Source of the DNA: Congregibacter sp. | GTDB taxonomy: Bacteria; Pseudomonadota; Gammaproteobacteria; Pseudomonadales; Halieaceae | Direction: 5' to 3' | Length of the DNA: 5,332 nucleotides | Assembly: GCA_013911345.1 (NCBI GenBank) | Contig: JACETJ010000118.1 | Location: 1 to 5,332 of the forward strand | Notes under the pieces: model-generated | What the model was told of the DNA's origin: nothing | What the model saw: only the letters and a program-made list of their open reading frames with translations | The model's database searches: none | Program-made: the position numbers and the translations under genes | Shown here: positions 1 through 5,294 of the stretch, piece by piece | Layout of the letters: each line of letters starts with the position of its first letter | How positions within the stretch are numbered: the first letter of the stretch is position 1

Positions 1-210
1 CACGGATACGGCGGCCAATCCGTCGGGGGTGCGGCGGCCGATCTGCGCATGCGCCTGCCAGTGAATCTCGAATACTTGAAGGCCGTACTCGACGGGTTGC
101 TCGCCCCGCGTATGCCACAGGTGGAGCTGGACGATGCCAGCGCAGAGGCGCTCTACGCTTACCTTGTTAACACCGCCTGGAGCGCGTACGAAGGCGACAA
201 TGTGAATTGA
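1..210 (+). CDS. C-terminal cytochrome c domain, probably of a PQQ-dependent quinohemoprotein alcohol dehydrogenase (partial, 5' end missing)
   Basis: Frame 1 is open from the window edge to a TGA at 208-210, giving 69 residues. The fragment begins HGYGG, and this His could be the last residue of a CXXCH heme site just outside the window. It continues with GGAAADLRMRLP, then VLDGLLAPRMPQV and a final amphipathic stretch DASAEALYAYLVNTAW. The order heme His, (A/P)DLR, G-L-(x)-MP with Met as the probable distal heme ligand, then an (E/D)A-YL helix is typical of the cytochrome c domain fused to the C-terminus of type II quinohemoprotein alcohol dehydrogenases, which pass electrons from periplasmic PQQ to heme. 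A free-standing class I cytochrome c is the main alternative, since the catalytic beta-propeller is not visible. It converges on the minus-strand cupin gene, so it is probably not in the same transcript. Confidence 0.65.
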   Translation, partial: HGYGGQSVGGAAADLRMRLPVNLEYLKAVLDGLLAPRMPQVELDDASAEALYAYLVNTAWSAYEGDNVN

Positions 211-213
211 AAA

Positions 214-256
214 GCGGCCGCTGGCTGAGCGCTCTAGGCGGCCGCCGAAGTGTTTT
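214..256. terminator. Candidate bidirectional intrinsic terminator between convergent genes
   Basis: GCGGCCGC occurs at 214-221 and again at 238-245. The octamer is its own reverse complement, so the two copies can pair as an 8-bp GC stem around a 16-nt loop, which itself holds GAGCGCTC (227-234). A T4 run follows on the plus strand at 253-256, eight bases from the stem. On the minus strand a T4 (complement of 210-213) abuts the stem. It lies just after the stop of the cytochrome fragment and 3' of the minus-strand cupin, as expected for a terminator shared by convergent genes. The short T runs make it weaker than the one at 3273-3305. The rest of 257-306 shows nothing recognisable. Confidence 0.45.
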
Positions 257-306
257 CACGCAATGATGGTCAGAGGTTTATCTGTCACTGATGTGAGGGC
301 AATAGC

Positions 307-750
307 CTATAAACCTTCTGCTTTCATCATGGCTTTGGTTTCAACAACAATCAATTCTCGATAATGGCTCGTCATATTCCACGTGCCCAAGAAGCCCTTG
401 GGGACGAGGAAGTTCTCGCCTGCTTTGAAGGTGTTTTCGTTGCCATCAAGGTCGGTCAGCGTGACCTCTCCCTCAAGGACATGAACGTACTCGTCATAAG
501 GGAACGGTTCTTTGATCTCAATCAGCACAGGCGTTGATTCATACACGGCGACCGTGACTTCACCCGAATGCAGGACGGTCATCCAATTGCTTTGTGGCCC
601 CCCTCGCTCATCCTCAGGGAACGGCGGAATTTCATCGAGCGGCTCTTTTATAACGGCTTCCGGATACAAGGGGATGAGTTCTGGAGCGGCTTGGCCTTGG
701 GAGCTGGCCACTGCAAGTGATAGCAGCAGGGTTGTCAGTATGGTCTTCAT
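307..750 (-). CDS. Exported small cupin protein (Cupin_3/DUF861-like), cupin A
   Basis: A 147-residue single-domain cupin. The start is placed at the ATG whose complement is 748-750 because the protein then begins with a Lys, a hydrophobic core (ILTTLLLSLAVA) and a small-residue cleavage region near QGQAA, a standard Sec signal peptide. An upstream in-frame ATG at 807 would add 19 non-signal residues and would lie inside the operator-like inverted repeat, so it was rejected. The cupin core runs from about residue 64 to 136: YDEYVHVLEG (85-94), FKAGENFLVPKG (108-119), GTW (122-124) and YRELIVVET (130-138). This block order matches the Cupin_3 group, which includes (S)-ureidoglycine aminohydrolase and EutQ relatives, but the substrate is unknown. 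The His-rich metal motif of catalytic cupins is mostly absent; His90 is the only core His near motif 1. The ribosome binding site is weak (GCGAG). The gene is divergent from the TonB receptor and paralogous to the two cupins downstream of it. Confidence 0.88.
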   Translation of the reverse strand: MKTILTTLLLSLAVASSQGQAAPELIPLYPEAVIKEPLDEIPPFPEDERGGPQSNWMTVLHSGEVTVAVYESTPVLIEIKEPFPYDEYVHVLEGEVTLTDLDGNENTFKAGENFLVPKGFLGTWNMTSHYRELIVVETKAMMKAEGL

Positions 751-798
751 GATTCTCGCTTTTTTGATCTGATTGGGGTTTGGGCAGTAGCCTACTTT

Positions 799-838
799 AC
801 ATGTCATCCGACAGGCATTAGCATGTCGGATGACATGT
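799..838. promoter_or_regulatory. Perfect 15-bp inverted repeat, candidate operator in the divergent control region
   Basis: ACATGTCATCCGACA (799-813) and TGTCGGATGACATGT (824-838) are exact reverse complements separated by 10 bases. Each arm is itself a small dyad of the form TGTC-N4-GACA, so the element could bind two dimers of a helix-turn-helix regulator or form a cruciform. It has no following T run and lies between two divergent gene starts, so an operator is more likely than a terminator. It ends 10 bp upstream of the receptor's predicted -35 box, a position that would suit an activator, or a repressor of the minus-strand cupin. The cognate regulator is not in the window. Two-arm dyads with TGTC/GACA ends are seen for GntR-family sites, but that assignment is speculative. 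Confidence 0.6.
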
Positions 839-848
839 CAGCATATTG

Positions 849-877
849 TAGACAGGACTGTAAAACAACAATATACT
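849..877 (+). promoter_or_regulatory. Predicted sigma70-type promoter of the TonB-dependent receptor gene
   Basis: TAGACA (849-854, one mismatch to TTGACA) and TATACT (872-877, one mismatch to TATAAT) are separated by exactly 17 bp. Transcription would begin near 884, leaving a leader of about 50 nt before the ATG at 936. The region is AT-rich compared with the flanking genes. A near-duplicate motif, ACA-N2-ACTGTA-N-AA, occurs at 852-865 (overlapping the -35 and spacer) and at 880-893 (over the predicted start), which could be a pair of regulator sites. No equally good promoter was found for the divergent cupin gene. Confidence 0.6.
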
Positions 878-935
878 TTACATCACTGTATAAATATAAG
901 TTCGCAAGCTCAACCAAAATAACGGGAGTGATGGA

Positions 936-3251
936 ATGAAAACCGCACAAAAAACCCTAATTGCAGCAGCCTTGGCGGCGTTAGTGACACCCTTCACGGC
1001 TCATGCGCAATTAGAAGAAGTCATTGTGACCGCCCAGAAGCGGGAGCAGAGCCTCCAAGACGTGTCCATCGCGATCTCGGCGTTTGACAGTGCCCAGATC
1101 GCTGAGCTGGGGCTCACGAATGTGGAGCAATTGCCCGCGTTGATCCCCAACGTTGAACTCTCCGACGCGCGGGGTGCGGGTCTGCCCACATGGGTTATTC
1201 GTGGCGCCGGATTGGAAGACTTTAACGCCAATAACACGCCGGTCTCCGCTATTTTCTACGATGAGGTGTATATGACCTCAAACGCGCTCGGCGGTATCGG
1301 TCTGTTCGACGTCGATCGTGTTGAGGTGCTCAAGGGCCCGCAGGGGGGCCTTTATGGTCGAAACGCGACGGGCGGTGCGATCAGAATTCTGTCTACGAAG
1401 CCTGACCTGAACGAGACAAGCGGTTTCGTGCGAGGGACCTATGGTCAATGGGACCGTTGGGGCCTGGAAGGCGCCATAGGCGGGCCCATTATTGAAAATA
1501 AACTCGCCTATCGACTCGCGGTCACTACTGACCAGGGTGGCGGTTGGCAGGATTCCCTGATAACCCCGGAGGATGACGAGCACGGCGATCGCGACTTCCA
1601 GGCGGTGAGAGCGCAGCTGTTATTTACGCCCAGCGACGACTTGGAAATCTTGTTCAAGATCGATTCCGGCCGGGATCAGTCGGAAACGCCCCTGCCGCGC
1701 TTGGCTGGCACGTACAACAATGCTTATAACTTTGATTATTGTGGTGCGATCTACCAAGGACGGCGTGATGACTCGAGCTGTATCGGTTTCCATAACCTGA
1801 TTGATGCGTTGTATGGATTCACGCTGGGTCTCCCCACTCCCGCTGACCAGAAGTCCAACGGCGAAACGGTGGTCTCGAACCCTATTAATAGACTGGATAA
1901 TGAATGGTCGGGTTATAACCTCAGCATCGATTGGGACTTAGGGAACACCACCTTCAAATCGATCACGTCTTACTACGAATTTGATTTTTTCCAGTTCTTC
2001 GATTACGACGCCACGCCGCTGGCCATTGTATCCAGTGCCGAGGGATTCCCTGACGGGGAGACCGATTTTGAGCAGTGGTCTCAGGAGTTCCGCCTGACAA
2101 GTGCCGGTGATGGACCTTTGACCTGGCTTGCAGGCGCCATGTATGCGGAGGACACCAACGAGAGTCTGCAGAGTTTTACAGTTGCAGCGCTGGCGGAGCT
2201 GGGTTTTGTTCCCTTTACAGAAGGCCTTGCCAACTACACGCAGGATACTGAAACCTGGGCTGTTTACGGTCAGGTGGGGTATGACCTTACTGATCGCCTC
2301 AATCTTCATGGTTCGCTCCGCTATACCGATGAAGACAAGGACATTGATTATTTGTCGACGGTCGTCATTCAGGGATTTGCGGTGCCCCTGGGTGATGTCG
2401 AAGGTTTTGAGACCTCTCTGGAGGAAAACTGGTCCGGGCATATTGGCTTGGACTGGAACATATCGGATAACACAATGTTGTATGCCAGATTCTCTCGAGG
2501 CTTTAAATCGGGGGGCTTCTTTGCGGCATTTACCGACAACAACGACCAACTGACGCCCTACGCTGAGGAGATCAACGATTCGTATGAGATCGGTATCAAG
2601 TCGAACCCCACCGACGACTTGCAGATTAACGCGGCGGCGTTCTTTTATGACTACCAGGACGCCCAGGGAACGATTAACGTGCCATCAGATGGGTCCCCAA
2701 CGGGCACCCTCATGACCATCGGCACAGTGGGTGATGCAGAGCACTATGGTGCGGAAGTGGACCTTTTATGGGCGCCTTCTAGCCTGCCCGGTTTTCAGCT
2801 TGGCGTTTCTGCGGGCTGGCTTGACGCTGAGATAAGCGATTCAAATGAGACGTCGTTAGATCAACTTGGGCTTACCCAGCCCCTGCAGGGTGTGGACCGC
2901 ATGTGGTCACCTAAATCGAGCTACACCATCAGCGCCAGACAGGAAGTCAACTTTGCCAACAACATGCTGGGTAGCATCTCGGCGGTGTACAGTTGGCGCG
3001 ACGACCCACTCACTCGAGATATGCAGCTGGGGGACGTGGATTACGGAATGATGCAGATCGAAGCCTATGGCCTACTGAGTCTGCGCATTGCGCTGGCGCA
3101 CCTTGACCAAGGCTGGCAAATAGCGATTAGGGCGGACAACCTCGCGGATGAGGAGTACGCCACGATGTCTTCTGGAGACGGCGGCGGTAGCTACTGGGAT
3201 GTGCCCGGTCGCCCCCGCAGTGTGACAGCCGAGTTGCGTTACGACTTCTAG
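936..3251 (+). CDS. TonB-dependent outer-membrane receptor
   Basis: A 771-residue TonB-dependent receptor, the usual length for this family, which imports large or scarce ligands (iron complexes, cobalamin, glycans, lipids or other nutrients) across the outer membrane using energy from TonB-ExbB-ExbD. A Sec signal peptide occupies residues 1-24 with cleavage after AHA. EEVIVTAQKREQSLQDV (27-43) is the typical segment leading into the plug. The plug domain includes VEVLKGPQGGLYGRNATGG (129-147). The 22-strand barrel follows, and the chain ends in an aromatic-rich strand with terminal Phe771, the BamA recognition signal. An extracellular-loop-like segment contains Cys269 and Cys282, which could form a disulfide. 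The start is supported by GGGAG at 924-928, seven bases upstream. There is no N-terminal signalling domain of the FecA type, so an anti-sigma partnership is not expected. The substrate cannot be inferred from sequence alone; the flanking exported cupins are the best clue to its ligand. Confidence 0.95.
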   Translation: MKTAQKTLIAAALAALVTPFTAHAQLEEVIVTAQKREQSLQDVSIAISAFDSAQIAELGLTNVEQLPALIPNVELSDARGAGLPTWVIRGAGLEDFNANNTPVSAIFYDEVYMTSNALGGIGLFDVDRVEVLKGPQGGLYGRNATGGAIRILSTKPDLNETSGFVRGTYGQWDRWGLEGAIGGPIIENKLAYRLAVTTDQGGGWQDSLITPEDDEHGDRDFQAVRAQLLFTPSDDLEILFKIDSGRDQSETPLPRLAGTYNNAYNFDYCGAIYQGRRDDSSCIGFHNLIDALYGFTLGLPTPADQKSNGETVVSNPINRLDNEWSGYNLSIDWDLGNTTFKSITSYYEFDFFQFFDYDATPLAIVSSAEGFPDGETDFEQWSQEFRLTSAGDGPLTWLAGAMYAEDTNESLQSFTVAALAELGFVPFTEGLANYTQDTETWAVYGQVGYDLTDRLNLHGSLRYTDEDKDIDYLSTVVIQGFAVPLGDVEGFETSLEENWSGHIGLDWNISDNTMLYARFSRGFKSGGFFAAFTDNNDQLTPYAEEINDSYEIGIKSNPTDDLQINAAAFFYDYQDAQGTINVPSDGSPTGTLMTIGTVGDAEHYGAEVDLLWAPSSLPGFQLGVSAGWLDAEISDSNETSLDQLGLTQPLQGVDRMWSPKSSYTISARQEVNFANNMLGSISAVYSWRDDPLTRDMQLGDVDYGMMQIEAYGLLSLRIALAHLDQGWQIAIRADNLADEEYATMSSGDGGGSYWDVPGRPRSVTAELRYDF

Positions 3252-3272
3252 GTTTTGACATCTCAGCACTGG

Positions 3273-3305
3273 AACCGCTAGCAGCCGCTAGCGGTTTTAC
3301 TTTTT
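3273..3305 (+). terminator. Strong intrinsic terminator of the TonB receptor gene
   Basis: AACCGCTAGC (3273-3282) pairs perfectly with GCTAGCGGTT (3287-3296) around the tetraloop AGCC, giving a 10-bp stem. The T-rich tract TTTTACTTTTT (3295-3305) follows at once. It begins 21 nt after the receptor stop codon. It implies that the downstream cupin is transcribed mainly from its own promoter or through partial read-through. Confidence 0.92.
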
Positions 3306-3399
3306 AAAACGCCAGAGACGTCGCTATCCCTCAGTCCACGATCGCGCAGTAGGCGCTGATCCCGGATTTTCAGCAACAACATTCTATCTAAGGTGTCTA
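3306..3399 (+). promoter_or_regulatory. Leader region of cupin B with a possible hairpin
   Basis: This gap must supply any promoter for the downstream cluster, but no convincing -35/-10 pair with normal spacing was seen. It holds a bulged hairpin, GATCGCGC (3340-3347) against GCGCTGATC (3353-3361) with loop AGTAG, followed six bases later by T4 (3367-3370). That could be a weak attenuator or part of an mRNA leader. The ribosome binding site AAGG (3390-3393) lies at its 3' end. Confidence 0.25.
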
Positions 3400-3885
3400 A
3401 TGATGAACTTCGCCACGATGGTTACGACGTTACTGCTTCTCCTTTTGGGCCAGAGCGTCAACAGTCAGGAGTCGCTTCCAGAGCCAACGCCAGTGATCCC
3501 GATTGCTATTGAGCAGGGCTATCTGGAGGGCAGAGGCCTGACGCGGGTTGATCCATCAGAGTTTGACGGCGAGAACGTGACGCGAGACGAGGACTTCACC
3601 TCGGACTCCTATACACACGCTTTTTACACCGGGAAAATCTTTGTTGCTGTCTACGAGGCAGGGCCCGGCAGGGTTTACATTGATGGAGCCCTATTTGACG
3701 AGTTTGTTCACATTCTGGAGGGGCGCCTCATACTCACGCCCGATGGCGGGGATGCGGTCGAGTTTAAGCAGGGCGAGTCACTCGTGGTGCCCCAAGGTTA
3801 TAAAGGTTACTGGTATATGCCTGAGAAGTATCGAGAGCTCATCGTCATCAATACAGACTATGCCAAAGCAGAAGGTGGGCCATAA
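3400..3885 (+). CDS. Exported small cupin protein (Cupin_3/DUF861-like), cupin B
   Basis: A 161-residue protein with a signal peptide MMNFATMVTTLLLLLLGQ followed by the probable cleavage site VNS/QE (after residue 22), so a periplasmic location is expected. Two consecutive ATGs (3400 and 3403) are both served by AAGG at 3390-3393. The cupin core has TGKIFVAVYEAGPG (77-90), FDEFVHILEG (99-108), LTPDGG (112-117), FKQGESLVVPQG (122-133), GYW (136-138) and YRELIVINT (144-152). It is an evident paralogue of cupin A and much closer to cupin C, with which it shares the whole mature region almost without gaps, suggesting a tandem duplication. His104 matches His90 of cupin A, but the second cupin motif has Gly/Trp where metal-binding cupins have His. 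It may bind or carry the ligand rather than catalyse; that is inference. No convincing terminator separates it from cupin C. Confidence 0.88.
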   Translation: MMNFATMVTTLLLLLLGQSVNSQESLPEPTPVIPIAIEQGYLEGRGLTRVDPSEFDGENVTRDEDFTSDSYTHAFYTGKIFVAVYEAGPGRVYIDGALFDEFVHILEGRLILTPDGGDAVEFKQGESLVVPQGYKGYWYMPEKYRELIVINTDYAKAEGGP

Positions 3886-3966
3886 ATAAGGGGCGGCTCT
3901 AGCCCAATACGATCACTCCTCCTGAGGGGGCGGTCGTGTCAACACAGGTACCGTTAAGTGACGGGT

Positions 3967-4008
3967 GCGATCCCAAGGCAGTTTTGTTTGAGATCGCTTG
4001 GGGAGGCA
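3967..4008 (+). promoter_or_regulatory. Competing inverted repeats before the cupin C leader
   Basis: GCGATC (3967-3972) can pair with GATCGC (3992-3997), and CCCAAG (3972-3977) can pair with CTTGGG (3997-4002). The two stems share C3972 and C3997, so they exclude each other. The second would cover part of the strong Shine-Dalgarno GGGGAGG (4000-4006) that serves the ATG at 4009. This could be a translational switch, but stems of only six base pairs also arise by chance. The rest of 3886-3966 shows only short imperfect dyads without T runs. Confidence 0.25.
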
Positions 4009-4062
4009 ATGATGTCTCTGTTTACAACCGGGCAAGCGCTGGCTTTTGTGCTTGCCATATAA
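4009..4062 (+). other. Interrupted signal-peptide leader of cupin C (17 codons and TAA)
   Basis: A tandem ATG pair (4009, 4012) after GGGGAGG (4000-4006) opens MMSLFTTGQALAFVLAI and then TAA at 4060-4062. The frame is the same as that of the cupin C coding region, and past the stop it reads GVNA and then Met at 4075. Compared with cupin B, the tandem Met start, the hydrophobic core and the V-N-(S/A) cleavage triplet at residues 20-22 all coincide. The stop falls at codon 18, where cupin B has Gln (CAG). The simplest explanation is that this was the signal peptide of cupin C and a CAA-to-TAA change separated it. It could instead now act as a translated leader peptide, or the stop could be a sequencing error. 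Confidence 0.72.
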
Positions 4063-4074
4063 GGAGTCAATGCC

Positions 4075-4509
4075 ATGGGCGAAGAAGTTTCCAAAGAAAT
4101 AACCCCGATTCTGCCAATTTCCGTTGAGCAGAGTTTTTTGGATGGTAAGGGCCTGACTGCTGGAGACCCCTCGGAATTCGGTGATGACGAGAATATCTCT
4201 CAAGAGGGCGAGCCGGCAGGTTTCAGCACGCACAATTTTCATACCGGCAAAATAATGGTGTCTATCTATGAGGCGGGGCCTGGCAAGGTCCGAATCGAAG
4301 GCGCGCTGTATGACGAATTCATTACGATTCTTGAGGGTCGACTGATTCTCACGCCGGATAGTGGTGGAGAGTTTGAGTATAAGGCGGGAGATTCGCTGAT
4401 TGTGCCTAAGGGCTATGTCGGAGGTTGGGATATGCCCGAGCGCTATCGTGAACTGATTGTCGTCGACACTGAGTTCATGCAAGGAGCAGCTGAGGTTCCG
4501 GACTCCTAA
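4075..4509 (+). CDS. Cupin_3-like protein, cupin C, now without a signal peptide
   Basis: A 144-residue cupin with the core blocks HTGKIMVSIYEAGPG (56-70), YDEFITILEG (79-88), LTPDSGG (92-98), YKAGDSLIVPKG (102-113), GGW (116-118) and YRELIVVDT (124-132). It is the closest relative of cupin B; the block GRLILTPD is identical in both. The ATG at 4075 is chosen because AAGGAG (4061-4066) lies eight bases upstream; the ATG at 4070 is out of frame. As encoded, the protein would stay in the cytoplasm, unlike its two paralogues, because the signal peptide lies upstream behind an in-frame TAA. The core itself is intact, so the gene still seems to be under selection or was disrupted recently. Thr84 replaces the His found at this place in cupins A and B. 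The next gene starts 14 nt downstream, consistent with one operon. Confidence 0.85.
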   Translation: MGEEVSKEITPILPISVEQSFLDGKGLTAGDPSEFGDDENISQEGEPAGFSTHNFHTGKIMVSIYEAGPGKVRIEGALYDEFITILEGRLILTPDSGGEFEYKAGDSLIVPKGYVGGWDMPERYRELIVVDTEFMQGAAEVPDS

Positions 4510-4523
4510 CCGCCGCCGGACTG

Positions 4524-4943
4524 ATGGAACCTTCAAAACAGTCGCTTGGCCCGGAAGCCGTCGTGCGGGCATATTACGCTGACATATCTGCTGGGCGTTT
4601 CGCAGACGCCATTGCACGGCTTGCGCCGGATGCCACGACATGGATTTTAGGTGAAGGTCACTGGCCTCTTGGGGGATATCACGATCTGGCCAGCCTTGGA
4701 GAAATCCACGCCATGGTGGCCGAGCGCTTTCCTGAGGGATTAAAGCTAACGATTGATGCTCTAACCGTGGAGGGAGAGCGGGTGGCGCTAGAAGCGGAGT
4801 CTTACGGGGTTCGTGCTGACGGCAAGGTCTACTGCAATCAGTATCACTATCTGATCATTGTTCGCGACGGCTTGATCATTGAGCGGCGCGAGTACTTGGA
4901 TACCATCCACGCCAAAGCGTTGCTCTGCGATCCGATGGACTGA
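4524..4943 (+). CDS. SnoaL/NTF2-like family protein (ketosteroid isomerase-related fold)
   Basis: A 139-residue protein without signal peptide or membrane segment. The N-terminal pattern AVVRAYYADISAGRFADAIARLAPDATTWILGEG, with PLGGYHDLASL after it, is the helix-turn and first strand region typical of SnoaL-like members of the NTF2 superfamily. The C-terminal pattern YHYLIIVRDGLIIERREYLDTIHAKALL is their last two strands, lining a hydrophobic pocket. Family members include polyketide cyclases, steroid isomerases, epoxide hydrolases and many proteins of unknown role, so the reaction cannot be assigned. The ATG follows the cupin C stop by 14 nt with only a weak GGA upstream, so translational coupling is likely. 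The length is normal for the family. Its position between cupin C and the efflux protein suggests a shared transcript. Confidence 0.82.
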   Translation: MEPSKQSLGPEAVVRAYYADISAGRFADAIARLAPDATTWILGEGHWPLGGYHDLASLGEIHAMVAERFPEGLKLTIDALTVEGERVALEAESYGVRADGKVYCNQYHYLIIVRDGLIIERREYLDTIHAKALLCDPMD

Positions 4944-4953
4944 GGGGGGTAAC

Positions 4954-5280
4954 GTGGGTTATTGGTATCTGATCATTGCAATCATCGCTGAAGTGCTGGC
5001 CACGAGTGCACTGATGCATTCAGAAGGATTTTCCAGGTTGCTGCCGAGTCTCTTCGTGGTGGTGGGATATGGGACGTCCTTCTACTTTCTGTCCCTTGTT
5101 CTCCAAACGATTCCCATTGGCGTCGCTTATGCAGTTTGGGGCGGCTTGGGCATCGCGCTGATCACCATCGTCGGAGCCGTGTTCTATGGGCAGAAGATGG
5201 ATCTGCCGGGATTTTTGGGCATCACACTGATTATCAGTGGTGTGGTTATGTTGCGCTTGTTTTCAAGCATGAAGGCGTGA
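4954..5280 (+). CDS. Small multidrug resistance (SMR) family efflux transporter, EmrE/Qac type
   Basis: A 108-residue inner-membrane protein with four predicted transmembrane helices, the standard SMR size. Members work as antiparallel dimers exchanging protons for cationic or other toxic compounds. Glu13 in IIAEVLATS corresponds to the essential proton- and drug-binding Glu14 of EmrE. Tyr59 and Trp62 in GVAYAVWGG match EmrE Tyr60 and Trp63, and Gly89 and Gly96 match the helix-4 packing glycines. The sequence resembles the EmrE/Qac branch more than the guanidinium exporter (Gdx/SugE) branch. The GTG start at 4954 is chosen because GAGGGGGG (4942-4949) precedes it and the first helix begins at once. 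A longer reading from 4879 would add 25 hydrophilic residues within the previous gene. Only 10 nt separate it from the SnoaL-like gene, supporting an operon. The substrate is not determined. Confidence 0.92.
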   Translation: MGYWYLIIAIIAEVLATSALMHSEGFSRLLPSLFVVVGYGTSFYFLSLVLQTIPIGVAYAVWGGLGIALITIVGAVFYGQKMDLPGFLGITLIISGVVMLRLFSSMKA

Positions 5281-5294
5281 GCGCGTCATCAAGC

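Noticed and set aside
214..245. Two GCGGCCGC octamers as possible cloning sites or vector junctions
   Set aside because: They match the NotI recognition sequence, but the flanking DNA is continuous natural-looking sequence and the pair forms a terminator-like stem between convergent genes.
751..807. N-terminal extension of cupin A starting at the ATG at 807
   Set aside because: The extra 19 residues would bury the signal peptide and begin inside the 15-bp inverted repeat. The ATG at 750 gives a normal export signal.
1938..2549. A 203-residue minus-strand open frame inside the receptor gene
   Set aside because: It is fully antisense to the conserved receptor barrel and lacks recognisable motifs.
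3936..4127. A 63-residue plus-strand open frame overlapping the start of cupin C
   Set aside because: It is out of frame with cupin C, resembles no known family, has no good ribosome site and ends inside the cupin core. The relevant frame here is the interrupted signal peptide from 4009.
3913..4641. A 242-residue minus-strand open frame opposite cupin C
   Set aside because: It lies antisense to two genes with clear family signatures, and its translation has low-complexity basic composition typical of a shadow frame.
4879..4953. Upstream ATG extension of the SMR transporter
   Set aside because: It would add 25 hydrophilic residues from within the SnoaL-like gene. SMR proteins are about 110 residues and begin almost directly with helix 1, and a strong Shine-Dalgarno precedes the GTG at 4954.
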